Positions 8,909 through 18,114 of a DNA stretch of 22,500 nt are shown one piece after another. Below the pieces are notes generated by a model. The model ran no database searches, was not told the origin of the DNA, and saw only the letters and a program-made list of their open reading frames with translations. Position 1 is the stretch's first letter, and every line of letters starts with the position of its first letter. Origin of the DNA: Stramonita haemastoma (taxonomy: Eukaryota; Mollusca; Gastropoda; Neogastropoda; Muricidae); assembly GCA_030674155.1 (NCBI GenBank), contig CM060322.1, positions 66,016,796 through 66,039,295 of the forward strand, written 5' to 3'. Position numbers and translations under genes: made by a program.

Positions 8909-8935
8909 CCTCTCGGGCAGTGAGTTTAGTGCAAG
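8909..8935 (+). repeat. Target-site duplication, right (27 bp)
   Basis: Right-hand partner of 8521-8547. Differences are limited to three positions (c/a after GGGCAGTG, and aa/gc near the end). Confidence 0.85.
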
Positions 8936-9137
8936 CTGAAGCTGACAGAGCCCATCCCTCACCAGGACAATGGGGCATCACAACATAAACAGGTAGTTTC
9001 TGTACTAACTGGTCCCAAACAAGCAGCTGAGCAGCTGGTAAACACAAGCGTGTCAGCAGTTCACCACTGCCATAGTTACTGTCCAGGAATAAACAGTACT
9101 TTTGAGGTGAGACATCTGACGTAGGTAGTGTATAATT

Positions 9138-9262
9138 TGTGTGAGTGTGTGTGGCGTGGGGTAGGGGAGGGGGGTGAAAAGAGAAGGGGTGTTTGTGTGT
9201 GTGTATGTAATGTGTGTGTGTGTGTTTGCGCGCGCGTGCACGCGTGTGTGTGTGTGTTTAGC
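9138..9262. repeat. Interrupted (TG)n tract
   Basis: TG-rich segments separated by a G/A-rich stretch (9150-9188) and ending with GCGCGCG and TGTG near 9228-9262. Confidence 0.88.
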
Positions 9263-9328
9263 AATCTACCGCAAAAAGCAAACGTTTTCCCTTCAGAAAT
9301 GTCACATTCCCCTAATGCACTAAAAGGA

Positions 9329-9336
<8 letters not shown>

Positions 9337-9385
<49 letters not shown>

Positions 9386-9410
9386 CTCTTACGCTCTCTT
9401 AAGCTCTCTT
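9337..9410. repeat. (CT)n microsatellite
   Basis: CT run to 9382, then three spaced copies of an '(a/c)gctctctta'-like unit to about 9410. Confidence 0.93.
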
Positions 9411-9642
9411 CCCCTTCCCCCATAAAACTGAGTAGCAAATTAGAAATCAAATACCCACTGATTTTGAAACTTATCTTTTTCTTTTAAGCATATGTTGATT
9501 TGCTATGTCCGGATACAAATCATTGAGTTTTTTTCTTGACTATATAAACTGTACACAGTTTCAGGCAATACAAATTCTGTATGCTTGCTTATATACATGT
9601 ACCCTTGTGTCTGTATGCGTGTGTGTGTGTGCAGGTATATAA

Positions 9643-9889
9643 GTATGTATGTATGTATGTATGTATGTATGTATGTATGTATGTATGTATGTATGTATGT
9701 ATGTATGTATGTATGTATGTATGTATGTATGTATGTATGTATGTATGTATGTATGTATGTATGTATGCATGCATGTATGTATGTATGTATGTATGTATGT
9801 ATGTACGTAGGTAGGTAGGTAGGTAGGTAGGTAGTGGGGAGGTAGGTAGGTAGGTAGGTAGGTAGGTAGGTAGGTAGGTAGGTAGGTAA
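9643..9889. repeat. (GTAT)n then (GTAG)n tetranucleotide array
   Basis: About 160 bases of GTAT repeats (a few GCAT variants near 9767-9774) change into GTAG repeats, interrupted once by 'tagtgggga' near 9832. The HTYI and VCMY frames on both strands are translations of it. Confidence 0.97.
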
Positions 9890-9987
9890 CCAGTTAGGTA
9901 GGTAGATAACTTAGTATATAGGCTCATGCATAAGGGACTAAATGCACAGACACACAGACAAGCATGCGCAGGAAGACAGCCAGACAG

Positions 9988-10087
<100 letters not shown>

Positions 10088-10247
10088 TCAGACTGACAAG
10101 CAGGCAGACCGACAGACAGATATGCACATTCAACTAACAGACAAACAGACTGATAGATAAAATGCTACTTCAAGTAAACCATGTTACATACTGTTTCGTG
10201 CTTTCACCCATGAAATCTATCTGTTCTATCTGATATAAGTGTCCCGA

Positions 10248-10249
<2 letters not shown>

Positions 10250-10284
<35 letters not shown>

Positions 10285-10425
10285 AGTGCGTGCATGCGTG
10301 CGTGGGTGCGTGCGTGTGTGTGTATGTGTGTGTGTGTGCGTGCGTGTGTGTGTGTGCCCGTGTGCGTGTGCATGTGCGTGCGTGCGTGCGTGCGTGCGTG
10401 CGGGCGTGCGTGTGTGTGTGTGTGT
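10250..10425. repeat. (TG)n / (TGCG)n tract
   Basis: TG run to 10282, then a TGCGTGCG-rich mixture to 10425. It is Z-DNA prone. Overlapping frames are not genes. Confidence 0.95.
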
Positions 10426-10721
10426 AACTAACATTCCGTTCAGATCGCCCAAAGCACTTAAGAAACAATCGCCAAGATAGGTCTGGCATGTCTTGTACAA
10501 GTTTCTGCTTTTTTCACCCATCAGTAGAATGATCGGAGGGAAAACATCTGTTTACATGCTTTCTGTGAGATGCCAGAGACGGCTTTTTTGTGTACTTTTG
10601 TGATGCTCGCAAATGAATATGGTGGTTAAAAAAAAAGTTGCGGTTATTTTGATAATTCAGTTGTTGTTTTTTTGTTTTTTTATACTATTTTACCTACAAA
10701 TAGACACACATGCACGCGTGT

Positions 10722-10722
<1 letters not shown>
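10426..10722. other. Unique sequence, no gene seen
   Basis: About 300 bases of ordinary sequence with short A and T runs. No coding or repeat signal was recognised. Confidence 0.55.

Positions 10723-10809
<87 letters not shown>
10723..10809. repeat. (CA)n microsatellite
   Basis: Nearly pure CA run, followed by a looser CA-rich tract to about 10886. Confidence 0.96.
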
Positions 10810-10811
<2 letters not shown>

Positions 10812-10988
10812 ATTCACTCACCACTCATGCACGGGTGCACACACACACAGGTGCGCGCTCACGCACACACACATACATACACACATACATGTCATTGCTG
10901 TTGTTTGTATTATCTATAGGCATATTTTATTTTTAAGGCTGTTGAAATTATGTTAGTTAATTCATGTTGGTTTTTTTTTTCTTTAGGT

Positions 10989-11065
10989 AGATGGCTTGAT
11001 GAAAAAAAGCAAATCAATGCTTATTCAATGTACCATCTGGAAATAAACATTTGATTTAATTTGAC
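10989..11065 (+). mobile_element. Family C 3' end, second copy
   Basis: 'agatggcttgatgaaaaaaa', then the hairpin AAGCA-aatcaa-TGCTT, 'attcaatgtaccatct', 'ggaaataaacatttgattt' and 'aatttgac'. It matches 6005-6095 in order. The stem bases differ from the 6 kb copy but still pair. Only the 3' end is recognisable; the upstream sequence is not shared with the 6 kb copy. Confidence 0.75.
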
Positions 11066-11085
11066 ACACACACACTACTCCCATC

Positions 11086-11162
11086 CCTTCCCCCAACCCC
11101 CCCCCCACCCACACACATCCACCCCTCCTCCCTCCTCCACCCCTCCCCACCCCCACCCCCCA
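11086..11162. repeat. C-rich tract (CCCCACCC type)
   Basis: Long C runs separated by A, T or CAC. The minus strand is therefore G-rich with many G3+ runs and could form G-quadruplexes. It lies directly after the family C tail. Confidence 0.88.
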
Positions 11163-11578
11163 CATTTACGTAGAAAGTAAACCAGTACCCAAGTTACCCA
11201 GGAAGTCCACCACACTTCACTATCCAAGCTACCCCAAGTATACTGCTAGGCCTAGTCAGCATCGTTCTGCATACATATCATCACCACAGACACACTCACA
11301 ACCTGCACTGCAAGGCGAAGGCTACATACTATACAGTATGCAGCAGCAGCAGCAGCAACTAAGTAACTGTGTCAACACCAGTCAACCGTGACTAATGACA
11401 GCAGCAGATAGGTCCACTTCGCTGGTCCATCTTCACGCTCTGTTGAGTCACCCCCTACCCTCTTTCCTCTCCTGTCGTCGTTATCTTCCTGCCATTTTCT
11501 TCCACCACCACCACAGGTCTATTGCTCTCTTATCTACCGTCTTAGCCTTCTTACCCCTTTCTCTTTCTCTATAGGCCT
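11163..11578. other. Unique sequence, no gene seen
   Basis: About 415 bases of mixed composition with a short (CAG)5-6 run at 11341-11356. There are pyrimidine-rich stretches ending in AG (near 11515 and 11572) that look like splice acceptors, but no open frame follows to support an exon. Confidence 0.5.
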
Positions 11579-11594
11579 CCCCCCCCCCCCCCCC
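11579..11594 (-). repeat. C homopolymer (16 C)
   Basis: Run of 16 cytosines, G-quadruplex prone on the minus strand. Confidence 0.94.
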
Positions 11595-11764
11595 GAGAGA
11601 AAGAAGCAGAAAGTTAAGCGAAACTTGTACAAAGTTAGTGGTAGGTAATTTACCCAGAAATGTATTGCGATTGCTTTGTTTGAATCATCTTTTTTTAATA
11701 GCAGCAGCAGCAAAAAGTAAGTACAAGAAGTAAAAGCACTTATGAGAGCAGGAATGATGGTAAT

Positions 11765-11872
11765 GATTTATCTCTTTTTCTCTCTTTCTTTCTCTCTCTG
11801 TCTCTGTCTCTGCCTGTCTCCTCTCTCTCCCCCCTCTCTCTCCCCCTCTTTCTGTCTCTCTCTCTATCTCTC
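11765..11872. repeat. Degenerate CT-rich tract
   Basis: TCTCTTTC, TCTGTC and CCCCTCTC units; an old, interrupted pyrimidine tract. Confidence 0.88.
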
Positions 11873-12130
11873 AGTCATTTACCTCATCAAATTCTCAGGT
11901 TTGCTTTTTTTTTCTTCCAAATCAAAATCATCATTGATTCTTACTTTTTTCGTTTCTGAATCTGTGCCTTTTTATATCATTATCTTATCATTGTATCTCT
12001 GTCCTATTTTTTTGCATGCTGTTTGATACTTGGTATGGCTTCTTGCTCTTGTTCTTGGTATTTGGATCATTATCATTGCTGTTGTGCAGTTAGAGATTTA
12101 TCTTTATCTTGATGTTATCCCTGAAAAGGG
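11873..12130. other. AT-rich unique sequence
   Basis: T-rich on the plus strand with no motif recognised. It leads into a SINE-A tail fragment. Confidence 0.5.
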
Positions 12131-12187
12131 CGGGGACTGGATGTAAAAAAGCACATGAGTGCTTTTCTATTATCCTCAAATAAAAGA
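12131..12187 (+). mobile_element. SINE-A, terminal 57 bp only
   Basis: 'gcggggactggatgtaaaaa', then the intact hairpin AAGCAC-atga-GTGCTT, 'ctattatcctcaaataaaag' and 'aat'. Only the 3' end is present, as in a strongly 5'-truncated insertion. Confidence 0.85.
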
Positions 12188-12218
12188 ATTTGCCTTGCCT
12201 TGCCTTACCTTGCCTTGT
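12188..12218. repeat. (TTGCC)n at the SINE-A 3' end
   Basis: About six TTGCC pentamers, one changed to TTACC, directly after the SINE-A tail. Confidence 0.88.
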
Positions 12219-12224
12219 CTCTCC

Positions 12225-12353
12225 ATTCCTTTTCTCCCCGCCCTCTCTCTCTCCCCCTCTCTGTCTCTCTCCCTCCATCCCTCTCTGTCTTTCCATCCTC
12301 CCTCTCTATCTCTCTCTCTATCCCTCTCTCTCCCACCCTCTCTTTTTCTCTCT
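12225..12353. repeat. Degenerate CT-rich tract
   Basis: CTCTCT, TCCCTC and CTGTCT units. Serine/leucine-rich frames on the plus strand and RE-rich frames on the minus strand derive from it. Confidence 0.9.
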
Positions 12354-12591
12354 GTGAATAAGGGGAAGACACCAACTGCAAAGCTCAGTTTCCTTGCTTC
12401 CTGTGTCCCTGCATACATGCATGTATGAAACCTACTACAGGAAGAACAAGTGTGGCTTCTCCGGAATTCCTCCACTCCTGCTGACCGGTCGACCCCATTC
12501 CATGGATGCTGTGAAGAGCTGAAGAAAATGATCACATCCATCACCACCACTGACCATATGGTGCAGTCTTGGATACCAAGAAGAAGGAAAA

Positions 12592-12720
12592 GGAGGAGGA
12601 GGAGGAGGAGGAGGAGGAGGAGGAGGAGGAGGAGGAGGAGGAGGAGGAAGAGGAGGAGGAGGTGAAAAAGAAAGAGGAAGCGGAAGAGACGGAGGTGGTG
12701 GAGGAGGAGGAGGAGGTGGA
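12592..12720. repeat. (GGA)n array and purine-rich tail
   Basis: A (GGA)n run to about 12661, then a purine-rich mix with GAGGTGGAGGAGG to 12720. Preceding 'ttggataccaagaagaagg' is reminiscent of the LINE end plus GAA tail at 720-811, so this may be another retroelement tail. No ORF2 motif was found upstream. Poly-R, poly-E and poly-S frames here are not genes. Confidence 0.85.
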
Positions 12721-13194
12721 GAACTTGCAGAAAAATAAGAATTTAAAGAAGGATTTGACAGTAGCTCCTATCATCACTTAACACACTCAAAACATTGAAC
12801 GGAACCTGGCAAAACATTACTTATAAATAAAAAAAATAAATCATAACCGCCAAATAAACCCAAAACAAAAACCTCCCCCAACCCTGCTCTCTCCACCCTA
12901 CTCTTAAAAAAGGAATTGATGCAATGCATTTTCTCCTTGCATTTCAGTCTGTTAAGTAATGCTTTAATGCCGCCTCTTAAATTTCCGATGTACGGTTTAA
13001 AAAAAAAAAAAAAAAGATAAGTAAAAACAACAAGAACAAAAAAAAAAGAAATACATACTAAGACTAAAAAATACAGTTTCATATTATCTTGCTTCTTCAA
13101 AACAATGACTGAATATATCAAAACACCAAAATATATCAATAATTTTTTTAGGTAGTAAAACTAAGCCAGATGTTCAATGGAACAGATTTGGAAT
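12721..13194. other. A-rich sequence, no gene seen
   Basis: AT-rich DNA with several A homopolymers (near 12998-13016 and 13038-13049). The minus-strand frame at 12774-13139 is low in informative motifs and rich in F, L and V from A runs. I do not accept it as a gene. Confidence 0.5.
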
Positions 13195-13359
13195 ACATTC
13201 AATATTTTAGCTCTCAAAATGGCTGATTCTATGTTTTCGACACAAAGGCTGAAATCGGTATGACCGAGCAAAAGATGATTCATTAAAAAGATGTTGGAAA
13301 GACAGAGGCATACATAAACATCTCAAAATGAGAATTGCCCAAACACTAATCTGGCTTTT
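13195..13359 (+). pseudogene. Non-LTR retrotransposon ORF2 fragment, tandem copy 1
   Basis: DNA equivalent of the reverse-transcriptase stretch that reads FKYLGS...LKMRIVKTLIW in the second copy. Here it is broken by frameshifts and stops (for example 'cattcaatattttagctct' for FKYLGS, 'aaaatgagaattgcccaaac' for KMRIVKT, and 'ctaatctggctttt'). It matches 13699-13880 at roughly three quarters of positions. A SINE-A interrupts the tandem junction just after it. Confidence 0.75.
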
Positions 13360-13369
13360 AACATTTAAA
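13360..13369 (+). repeat. Candidate target duplication, left, of SINE-A
   Basis: AACATTTAAA, pairing with AACATTCAAA at 13698-13707 (9 of 10). Confidence 0.6.
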
Positions 13370-13697
13370 AAAAATCTTTTATTTCGCGGATAATGGAATA
13401 AGAACTCATGTGATTTTACATCCAATGCCCGTGTGTTGTAAATTTTGTCATCTGTTCCCACCGGCACACAATAGCCTACTCTTCCGAACAGCGGAACAGG
13501 TTTCAATGTGTGCGCAAGATGTTCTGCGTGCGTTGCACACGGGACCTCGTTTAATAGTCTCACCCCAAGGACTTTGGGGAAGAGTGGAATCGGCACTGAT
13601 GTTAACTCCAGATGAAAAATCCTCTTGAACGAGATTAGAACTCGGGTCAGCAGATCACGAGCGCATCCCTTTGACCACCAGCCTATCCCATCCCCCC
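13370..13697 (-). mobile_element. SINE-A, full length, inserted in LINE remnant
   Basis: Minus strand: 'gggatgggataggctgg' head, 'gagttctaatctcgttcaag' over box B, 'tggagttaacatcagtgcc', then 'cgcacgcagaacatcttgcg', 'gttccgctgttcggaagag', 'gtgccggtgggaacagatg' and a tail 'cattatccgcgaaataaaag'. The hairpin has decayed (AATCACATGAGTTCTT). It lies exactly between the two tandem LINE segments, with ten-base flanking duplications. The duplication of the LINE segment therefore predates it. Confidence 0.92.
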
Positions 13698-13931
13698 AAC
13701 ATTCAAATATTTAGGCTCTGTAAAAGGTAATGGCTGATCCTATCTACAAGACGCAAAAAAACTAAAATCGATATGGCCGAGCAAAAGATAATCATTTCAA
13801 AACAAAACAACTAGAAAGACAGAAGCACATAAACATCTTAAAATGAGAATTGTCAAAACGCTTATCTGGCTTGTAGTGCTGTATGGGTCAGAAGCCTTGA
13901 CACGACGGAAATTGGAAAGAGACAATATAAA
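13698..13931 (+). pseudogene. Non-LTR retrotransposon ORF2 fragment, tandem copy 2
   Basis: Repeats the segment of copy 1 (FKYLGS from 'ttcaaatatttaggctct') and continues further with an open stretch: MRIVKTLIW, LVVLYGSEA, then RRKLERDNIK. The [LI]W.VVLYGSE. block is the conserved region after the catalytic core in many animal LINE reverse transcriptases, where YGSETW or YGCESW is usual. The catalytic YxDD motif lies upstream and is not in the window. A SINE-B interrupts the frame after 13931 and ORF2 resumes at 14220. Confidence 0.8.
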
Positions 13932-14217
13932 AAGGTAAAAGATAAAAGGTAAAGGTGTTCCATAACCTATGTAGTCGTAGGGGAGCGAGGCATCAGAGAC
14001 CTCAGCTTCTCTAGGGGCCAGTATATTGAGGGCGGCGTCCATCTCCTCTCCATCACTGCTTTACCTTCCCTGACCCTAAAGAGGTCAGGTACCCATTTAC
14101 AGCTCCGGAAGCCAAAGCGCGCAAACGGTCACCCATTCAACTGGCAACCACGCTCGATGCTGCTTAACTTTGACATGGGGAAAGCGAATGCTCTGACCAC
14201 TTAGCTATCTCGCCGCC
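13932..14217 (-). mobile_element. SINE-B, full length, inserted in LINE remnant
   Basis: Minus strand: 'ggcggcgagatagctaagtg' head with box A TAGCTAAGTGG, then the 5S-like part ('gttaagcagcatcgagcgtg', 'gaatgggtgaccgtttgcg'). The body has 'tgtaaatgggtacctgacc', 'agggaaggtaaagcagtg' and 'ctagagaagctgaggtctct', and it ends 'ggaacacctttacctttt'. The LINE frame before it (…RDNIK) and after it (ITELW-like) reads as one protein region, so it inserted into the LINE. No clear target duplication is visible because both flanks are A-rich. Confidence 0.93.
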
Positions 14218-14219
14218 AA

Positions 14220-14573
14220 AATAACGGAGCTGTGACTTCTAGAAGTCCAATGATTAGGTACAACAAACGAAAATTTTGTGATGAACTCCAAGTGCAAAAA
14301 AAACACATGTTGGCGCAAATTAATAATCGTAGACTGAGCTATTTTGGTCCTGCAAACAGAAACACACAGACAAATTCGATGACAGTTTTCCACGATATTG
14401 TTGATGGCAGAAGGAAAAGAGGCAGACCACCAATATCCTACATTGCCAACATCACTGAGATCAGTGGTCTGGGAGGGCTACAGGAGATGGTAGAGCTCGG
14501 CAGAGACAGAGAGAGATGACAAATCCTGGTGGCATCGCGTGGAGCTCCAATCCAATCCAATCCAATGATGTTG
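14220..14573 (+). pseudogene. Non-LTR retrotransposon ORF2, C-terminal region
   Basis: The frame continues the interrupted LINE. Visible blocks are DELQVQKKHMLAQINNRRLS followed by YFG (usual form LSYFGH), then DGRRKRGRPPISYIANI, then LQEMVELGRDRER. The GRRxRGRPxxxxxxxI and DRERWxxLV patterns are the standard C-terminal end of many animal LINE ORF2 proteins. The expected W codon of DRERW is TGA (14517-14519), a single-base nonsense change. After it the frame runs on as QILVASRGAPIQ through about 14573. Non-functional remnant. Confidence 0.87.
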
Positions 14574-14955
14574 CTCAGAGGCCCACCGACAGCACAGGCC
14601 ATATCAGGGCTGGAGCTCCTACTAACGGCAGCAAGGATAGAGACAGTTGAATTGGGTGCAATGTGCTTAAAGCCAAATTCACATAGAAACAGGCAGTCCA
14701 ATATTGTCACACTCTAGTGCAAACAGAAATCAGATAAAAGGACAGTTTAAATCCTCAAAAGTCAATAACCACACACACAGCCAGCCCCATAAAACCAGCA
14801 CAATGAAAATTCCTTGTTTGATTGACATCCTGTGGGGCAGCCATCATGTGAGCAAGCAAGTGCTGCAGTGCAGAACACGGCACAACACGACAGTGTCATG
14901 AGGTGATGAAATTCGAATGCTCTGATGGGAATAGACTCTGGAATGACCACCAACG
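14574..14955. other. No gene seen; probable LINE 3' UTR then unique DNA
   Basis: About 380 bases after the LINE C-terminus. The first part may be its 3' UTR, but no second copy exists here to confirm that. Confidence 0.45.
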
Positions 14956-15186
14956 TGTTGAGTGTGTGCGTGTGTGTGCTGTATTCGTGTGTGTGTGCGT
15001 GCGTGCGTGCGTATGTGTGTGTGTGTGCTGTGTGTGTGTATTTGTGTGTGTAGCTCAGTATATAGTGTGTATATGCATGTATATCTAGAGGGTTCCGTGT
15101 GCAGGTGTGATTGCACATGCGCACGTGTGTGTGCATGCATGCACACACACTTACACACATATGCATACATATGGAAACACACACAC
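14956..15186. repeat. TG-rich then CA-rich interrupted tract
   Basis: TG/TGCG repeats to about 15055, then a mixed stretch and CACA/CATATG sequence to 15186. It forms the outer left border of the large inverted duplication. Confidence 0.88.
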
Positions 15187-15384
15187 ATTGTGCTACTACA
15201 AGATATTCTATCATAATATGTGGTTTCAGGGTAGTGTGCTAAATTGGTATATGAAAATTGTCTATAATCAACATATCCCAATGACAAAGCCACATTGCTC
15301 TTTTTCTTCTTTTTTTCAGTATACCAGGGAAATGCTTTCACTCATTCAAAAGCAGACATTTTTGCAGACATAGAGAAGGGGCAA

Positions 15385-15399
15385 TAGATAGATAGATAA

Positions 15400-15468
<69 letters not shown>
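15385..15468. repeat. (GATA)n microsatellite
   Basis: Pure GATA tetranucleotide run. It passes directly into GACA repeats. Confidence 0.97.
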
Positions 15469-15610
15469 GTGAGACAGACAGACAGACAGACAGCGACAGA
15501 CACAGAGACAAACAGAGACAGACAGACAGAGACAGGCAGACACAAACATAGATATAGAGACAAAATACACAAAACCCAACAGACAAGACAGGCAGACAGA
15601 GACAGAAAGA
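15469..15610. repeat. (GACA)n / GACAGA-rich tract
   Basis: GACA and GACAGA units with decreasing regularity. It follows GATA and precedes CA, the same order as at 19218-19665. Confidence 0.92.
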
Positions 15611-15655
15611 GAGATAAGGCACACACAAATACCCTGCAACAACACACGCACACCC

Positions 15656-15668
15656 ACACACACACACA

Positions 15669-15723
<55 letters not shown>
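15656..15723. repeat. (CA)n microsatellite
   Basis: CA run with one CGCGC interruption near 15669. Confidence 0.95.
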
Positions 15724-15725
<2 letters not shown>

Positions 15726-15939
15726 CAGATACAATCAGATAAACAAAAACGCAACAAGAGACAGACACACACACACAGGCACACACAGAGAGACAGTAGT
15801 ACAGAAAAAAAGCGAGAGAGGTAATTAATTACAACCCTCACTGGCTGCTTTGTTTCATGATCTGTGGGACTAACATTACAGTCAGGTGAGAGACAAACAG
15901 GTCACTGTGACCTCTTCCCAGTGGTACATCTGACAGATG

Positions 15940-16026
<87 letters not shown>

Positions 16027-16168
16027 ACAGAGAGACAGAGAGACAGACAGACAGACAGACAGAGAGGCAGAGAGAGAGACAGAGAGAGAGACAGAGAGAG
16101 AGAAGAGAGAGAAAGAGAGACAGAGAGACAGAGAGAGACGGAGAGACAGAGAGACAGAGAGAGAGAGC
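15940..16168. repeat. (GA)n then GACAGA repeats
   Basis: GA run to about 16022, then AGAGACAG-type repeats to 16168. The polypurine strand is triplex prone. RERE and SLSL frames derive from it. Confidence 0.95.
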
Positions 16169-16387
16169 CTGCCTGCTGGTTTCTGTTTATTTGTCCTTTC
16201 CTCCAGTGTGCACACATGCACGCTTTCACACACGCAAGGACATACACATACACACAAATGAACACACATGCACACATATCTGCAGGCACAAAGGAACAGA
16301 CACACAGACACAGGTACATGCACACATACATACACACATACATGTGAGCGCACACACAAATACACATGAATACACACACACTATCTG

Positions 16388-16445
16388 GATGTACCCTGTG
16401 CTATCTAAAAATACAAAATTTTGACTTTAATTTTGACTTTTACAC
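16388..16445 (+). mobile_element. Possible family C 3' tail
   Basis: 'gatgtacc' followed by 'atctaaaaatacaaaatttt' and a 'gactttaattttgactttt' tail resembles the end of family C at 6045-6090 (atgtaccatct, aaataaaattttgacttt). The hairpin part is not preserved, so the call is tentative. It marks the inner edge of the left arm. Confidence 0.45.
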
Positions 16446-16524
16446 ACTTACACACAAAGACACACAGACAGACACAGACACAGACACACACCCAACCCCC
16501 CCACACCCACACCCGCCCATCCAC

Positions 16525-16740
16525 ACACACAGACTTACACACATATACACACAGACAGAAACAGACACACACAGACTTACACACATATACACACAGACAG
16601 AAACAGACACACACAGACTTACACACATATACACACAGACAGAAACAGACACACACAGACTTACACACATATACACACAGACAGAAACAGACACACACAG
16701 ACTTACACACATATACACACAGACAGAAACAGACACACAC
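16525..16740. repeat. 42 bp minisatellite, five copies
   Basis: The marker 'agacttacacacatatacac' recurs at 16531, 16573, 16615, 16657 and 16699, exactly 42 bases apart, with no differences that I can see. It is embedded in CA-rich DNA in the loop of the inverted duplication. Because 42 is divisible by three, 14-residue repeats appear in frames on both strands. They are not proteins. Confidence 0.95.
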
Positions 16741-16846
16741 ACACACACACACCCAACACCCCCCCCCCCCCCACACACACACACACATACACACACAGAC
16801 ACACACATACACACACAGACACACGCACACACATTTACAACCTTGG
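16741..16846. repeat. CA-rich tract with C run
   Basis: CACACA with a run of C near 16759-16772 and CAGACA variants to about 16835. Confidence 0.88.
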
Positions 16847-16912
16847 GGCATGATTAATGATTTGCTGCAGTTTCTAAGAGGAAAAAGGATCCTGTTATTG
16901 CCTCAAGGGTAA
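16847..16912 (+). other. Short exon-like block related to 19680-19770
   Basis: 'gggcatgattaatgatttgc' with following 'tgcagttt' matches the minus strand of 19741-19770 (28 of about 33 bases). The match continues more weakly through AGAGG.AAA..GG.AT.CTG.TATTGC. It reads GMINDLLQF here against GMMNDLLLF there, and most of the early differences are conservative at the codon level. It ends in a donor-like 'caagggtaagc' before a TG array. The protein family is not recognised. Confidence 0.5.
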
Positions 16913-16914
16913 GC

Positions 16915-17074
16915 AGGTGTGTGCATTTGGGCATGTGTGCATGTGTACATGTGTGTGTATGTTCGTGTGTTCGTGTGTGTGTGTGTGTGTGTTTGTACAA
17001 AAATATGTGTGTGTGTGTGTTTGCATGTAAATATGTGTGTGTATGTGTGTGTGTGTAAATATGTGTGTGTGTAA

Positions 17075-17136
<62 letters not shown>
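16915..17136. repeat. (TG)n tract with TAAATA interruptions
   Basis: TG-rich with repeated 'aaatatgtgtgtg' units (16998, 17028, 17056, 17072) and a pure TG run from about 17077. Confidence 0.94.
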
Positions 17137-17138
<2 letters not shown>

Positions 17139-17189
17139 TTTCTGAAGGTGTCTTTATGTTGGCCAGCCTACCAGTTTGTCTATCAGTAA

Positions 17190-17236
17190 GTGTGTTTGTC
17201 TATGTGCCTGTCTCTGTCTAAATAGCTCTCTTTCCA

Positions 17237-17267
<31 letters not shown>

Positions 17268-17330
17268 ATTTATCTATCACTGTTTGTTTGTTTGTCTTTT
17301 TGTCTGTCTGTATCTCTGTGTGTGTAAGCG
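17190..17330. repeat. (TCTG)n / (TTTG)n tract
   Basis: TCTGTCTG run near 17237-17263 and TTTG run near 17282-17296. Confidence 0.88.
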
Positions 17331-17500
17331 TGAGCATATGCACACATATGCACGCATGCATATGTGTGTATGTGTGTACGTATGTGTGTGTATGTGTGTG
17401 TGTAAATGTGTATATATATGTGTGCTGTGTACTTGTATCTGTGTGTCTGTTCCTTTGTGCATGCAAGCATATGTGTGCGCATGTGTTCATGTGTGTATGG

Positions 17501-17660
17501 AAGTGTATGTGCGTGCGTATGCGAAAGAAAGCATACGTGCATGTGCATTAGAGAATAGGACAAATAAACAGAAACCATGTGTGTAAGTGTATGTGCGTGC
17601 GTAGGCGAAAGCATGCATGCATGTGCATTAGAGAATAGGACAAATAAACAGAAACCATCA
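17501..17660. repeat. 80 bp tandem duplication
   Basis: 'atgtgcattagagaatagga' starts at 17541 and 17621, exactly 80 bases apart, with matching flanks on both sides. The left arm of the inverted duplication has one copy only. Confidence 0.92.
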
Positions 17661-17866
17661 GGCATCTCTTTCTCTCTCCATTTGTCAGAATTCCACTTGG
17701 GAGAGGTCACACTGACCTGCTTTGTCTCACTGTAATGTTAGTCCCACGGATCATGAAACAAAGCAGCCAGTGAGGTTTGTAATTAATTAGGCTACCCCTC
17801 TCTGTTTTTTTCTGTACTACTGTCTCTGTGTGTGTGCCTCTGTGTGTGCATCTCTATGTCTCTTGT

Positions 17867-17946
17867 TGCTTTTGTTTCTCTGATTGCATGTGTGTGTGTG
17901 TACGTGGTTTTTGTGTGTACCTTTGTGTCTTTTGAGAGAGAGTGTC

Positions 17947-18026
<80 letters not shown>

Positions 18027-18114
18027 CTCTCTCTCTTTGTGTTTTGTTTCTCTGATTGCATGTTTGTGTGTACGTGGTTTTTGTGTGTACCTTTGTCTTT
18101 TGAGAGAGAGTGTC

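Larger units (their letters stand above)
15187..16385 (+). repeat. Large inverted duplication, left arm
   Basis: Reverse complement matches 17320-18625 in order. Anchors are 'atattctatcataatatg' (15203) with 18588-18605; 'aaaagcagacatttttgcag' (15348) with 'tgccaaaaatccctgctttt' (18421); 'gctgctttgtttcatgatct' (15844) with the sequence at 17748-17767; 'ctggtttctgtttatttgtc' (16175) with 17640-17659; and the ACAAAGGAACAGACACACAGA block (near 16289). Non-repetitive parts look about 80-90% alike. It contains GATA, GACA, CA and GA arrays. No coding content was recognised. Confidence 0.85.

Noticed and set aside
11515..11600. Splice-acceptor-like pyrimidine tracts before AG
   Set aside because: No open frame of protein-like composition follows, and the downstream C16 run makes an exon unlikely.
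12450..12781. Arg-rich and Glu-rich frames that could suggest a nuclear acidic or basic protein
   Set aside because: The charge comes from a GGA array read in two frames. The short non-repetitive part upstream has no motif or splice context.
16525..16740. CRISPR-like array because of the regular 42 bp spacing
   Set aside because: There are no unique spacers; the whole unit is repeated and lies in CA-rich eukaryotic DNA.
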